Below, one piece after another: positions 5,989-6,712 of a stretch of 6,712 nucleotides of DNA (position 1 is the first letter of the stretch; each line of letters begins with the position of its first letter). Source of the DNA: Bordetella parapertussis (GTDB lineage Bacteria > Pseudomonadota > Gammaproteobacteria > Burkholderiales > Burkholderiaceae_C); NCBI GenBank assembly GCA_945900695.1, contig CAMDJU010000150.1, forward strand, positions 1-6,712, read 5' to 3'. The notes beneath the pieces were generated by a model, which worked only from the letters and a program-made list of their open reading frames with translations, was not told the origin of the DNA and did not search any database. The translations under genes and the position numbers were made by a program.

Positions 5989-6712
5989 TGGCGATTTCGG
6001 CCTCCACGATGCTCAACAACTCTTTGTTGCGCGGGCTTTTGGCAGTCCACGCATCAATGACCGATTTGAAGGCTGGTTTCATGGCGTCCAAATCGGCCTG
6101 CGAGGGGAACACCACCCGGCGCTTGGGGTCGGCTTGCAATTGTTTGACCACCGAGTCGTTATAGGCACCGATGCCATCGTTGAATCGTTGGGCGGTCCAC
6201 ATGCCGCTGTGCTTGCGGATCGCATCTTGACCGGCCTTGGGCAAGCTGTCGAACTTCTTTTTGTTCATCAGCATGGCCAAGGGCACCACGCCCAAACGGG
6301 TGAAGTAATGGGCGTTGGTCACCCTTGAAATGCCAAAGTCCACCAAGGGGGCGGGATGCGAGGTCGTGCCATCGATGGTGCTGCGCCCAATGGCCTCGGG
6401 CACTTCGGTGACGGGCATGCCGATCGGCACCGCCCCCAAGGCCTTGATGGTCTCGCTCTCGACCGCGCCCGAGGCCCGTATTTTTTTGCCCTTGATGTCG
6501 GCAATGCTGTTGATGGGCGAGCGCGAATGCAAGCTGTAGGGCGCCGTGCCAAACAAACCAATGGGGAAAAAGTCGTCATAGCCTTTGACCTTGCCGCTGT
6601 TGACCAGGCGGGTGAAAACCAAAGTGGCTTCTTTCAAGTCGTTGAACAAGCCGGGCAACTCGAACACTTCGTTTTCTTGAAACCGCCCTGGCGTGTAAGA
6701 GGCGATCACCCA
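5969..6712 (-). CDS. TRAP transporter substrate-binding protein (DctP-type), second system, partial
   Basis: The frame runs in from the window edge and ends in TGA at 5971-5969, giving 247 residues. Full-length family members have roughly 320-340, so the signal peptide and first 80-90 residues lie outside. An internal GTG at 6709 is not a real start. Visible DctP features include the YDDFFPIGLFGTAPYSLHS strand region, then SIADIKGKKIRASGAVE. The Arg of KKIR (visible residue 79, codon 6478-6476) is where DctP proteins carry the arginine that binds the ligand carboxylate. Then come VTEVPEAIGRSTIDGTTSHP and a C-terminal helical region ending IANVRAGR. It is a periplasmic receptor that captures an organic acid for the downstream QM permease. 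The ligand is unknown. Confidence 0.93.
   Translation of the reverse strand, partial: WVIASYTPGRFQENEVFELPGLFNDLKEATLVFTRLVNSGKVKGYDDFFPIGLFGTAPYSLHSRSPINSIADIKGKKIRASGAVESETIKALGAVPIGMPVTEVPEAIGRSTIDGTTSHPAPLVDFGISRVTNAHYFTRLGVVPLAMLMNKKKFDSLPKAGQDAIRKHSGMWTAQRFNDGIGAYNDSVVKQLQADPKRRVVFPSQADLDAMKPAFKSVIDAWTAKSPRNKELLSIVEAEIANVRAGR

Noticed and set aside
6707..6709. GTG as the start of the second binding protein
   Set aside because: The frame stays open to the window edge (a Trp codon precedes it) and the protein would lack its signal peptide and first lobe, so the gene simply continues outside the window.

Overview
The window holds two complete or near-complete TRAP (tripartite ATP-independent periplasmic) uptake operons that face each other, tail to tail. 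The GC-rich sequence, the gene style (P-Q-M order with ATGA/TGATG start-stop overlaps) and the protein sequences fit a beta-proteobacterium, most likely a Comamonadaceae-type Burkholderiales. That assignment is an inference from general resemblance; there is no rRNA or other marker here.

Left operon, + strand, about 1-3706. It contains the last 45 codons of a substrate-binding protein (dctP-type, 1-138). A perfect 14-bp hairpin with a TTCG loop and a following T-rich stretch (155-193) comes next. Then follow the small permease (dctQ-type, 212-787), the large permease (dctM-type, 784-2193), an amidase-signature hydrolase with an intact Lys-Ser-Ser triad (2193-3545), and a 54-residue two-helix membrane protein (3542-3706). 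From dctQ onward every gene overlaps the next by 1-4 bases, so the permease, hydrolase and small membrane protein look translationally coupled. The simplest reading is import of an organic acid that carries, or accompanies, an amide, followed by cytoplasmic hydrolysis.

Middle, 3707-4126, about 420 bases without a confident gene. It lies between the two convergent operons. It holds GC-rich hairpin-forming sequence, a 14-bp perfect palindrome, a start-less open frame that reads like an antitoxin C-terminus, a start-less open frame on the other strand, and tandem hairpins just past the right operon.

Right operon, - strand, read from 6712 down to 4127. It contains a second dctP-type binding protein (247 C-terminal residues visible, N-terminus outside the window), a dctQ-type small permease overlapping it by 20 bases, and a dctM-type large permease overlapping that by 4. 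It is a separate TRAP system from the left one: the two DctM and DctQ proteins differ clearly in sequence, length and C-terminus, and the right operon looks more GC-rich.

Most of the window is ordinary transport metabolism. The parts most worth a second look are the small membrane protein coupled to the amidase, the hairpin between dctP and dctQ, and the relic-like convergent intergenic region. I see no CRISPR array, RNA gene, insertion sequence or new defence-type system.
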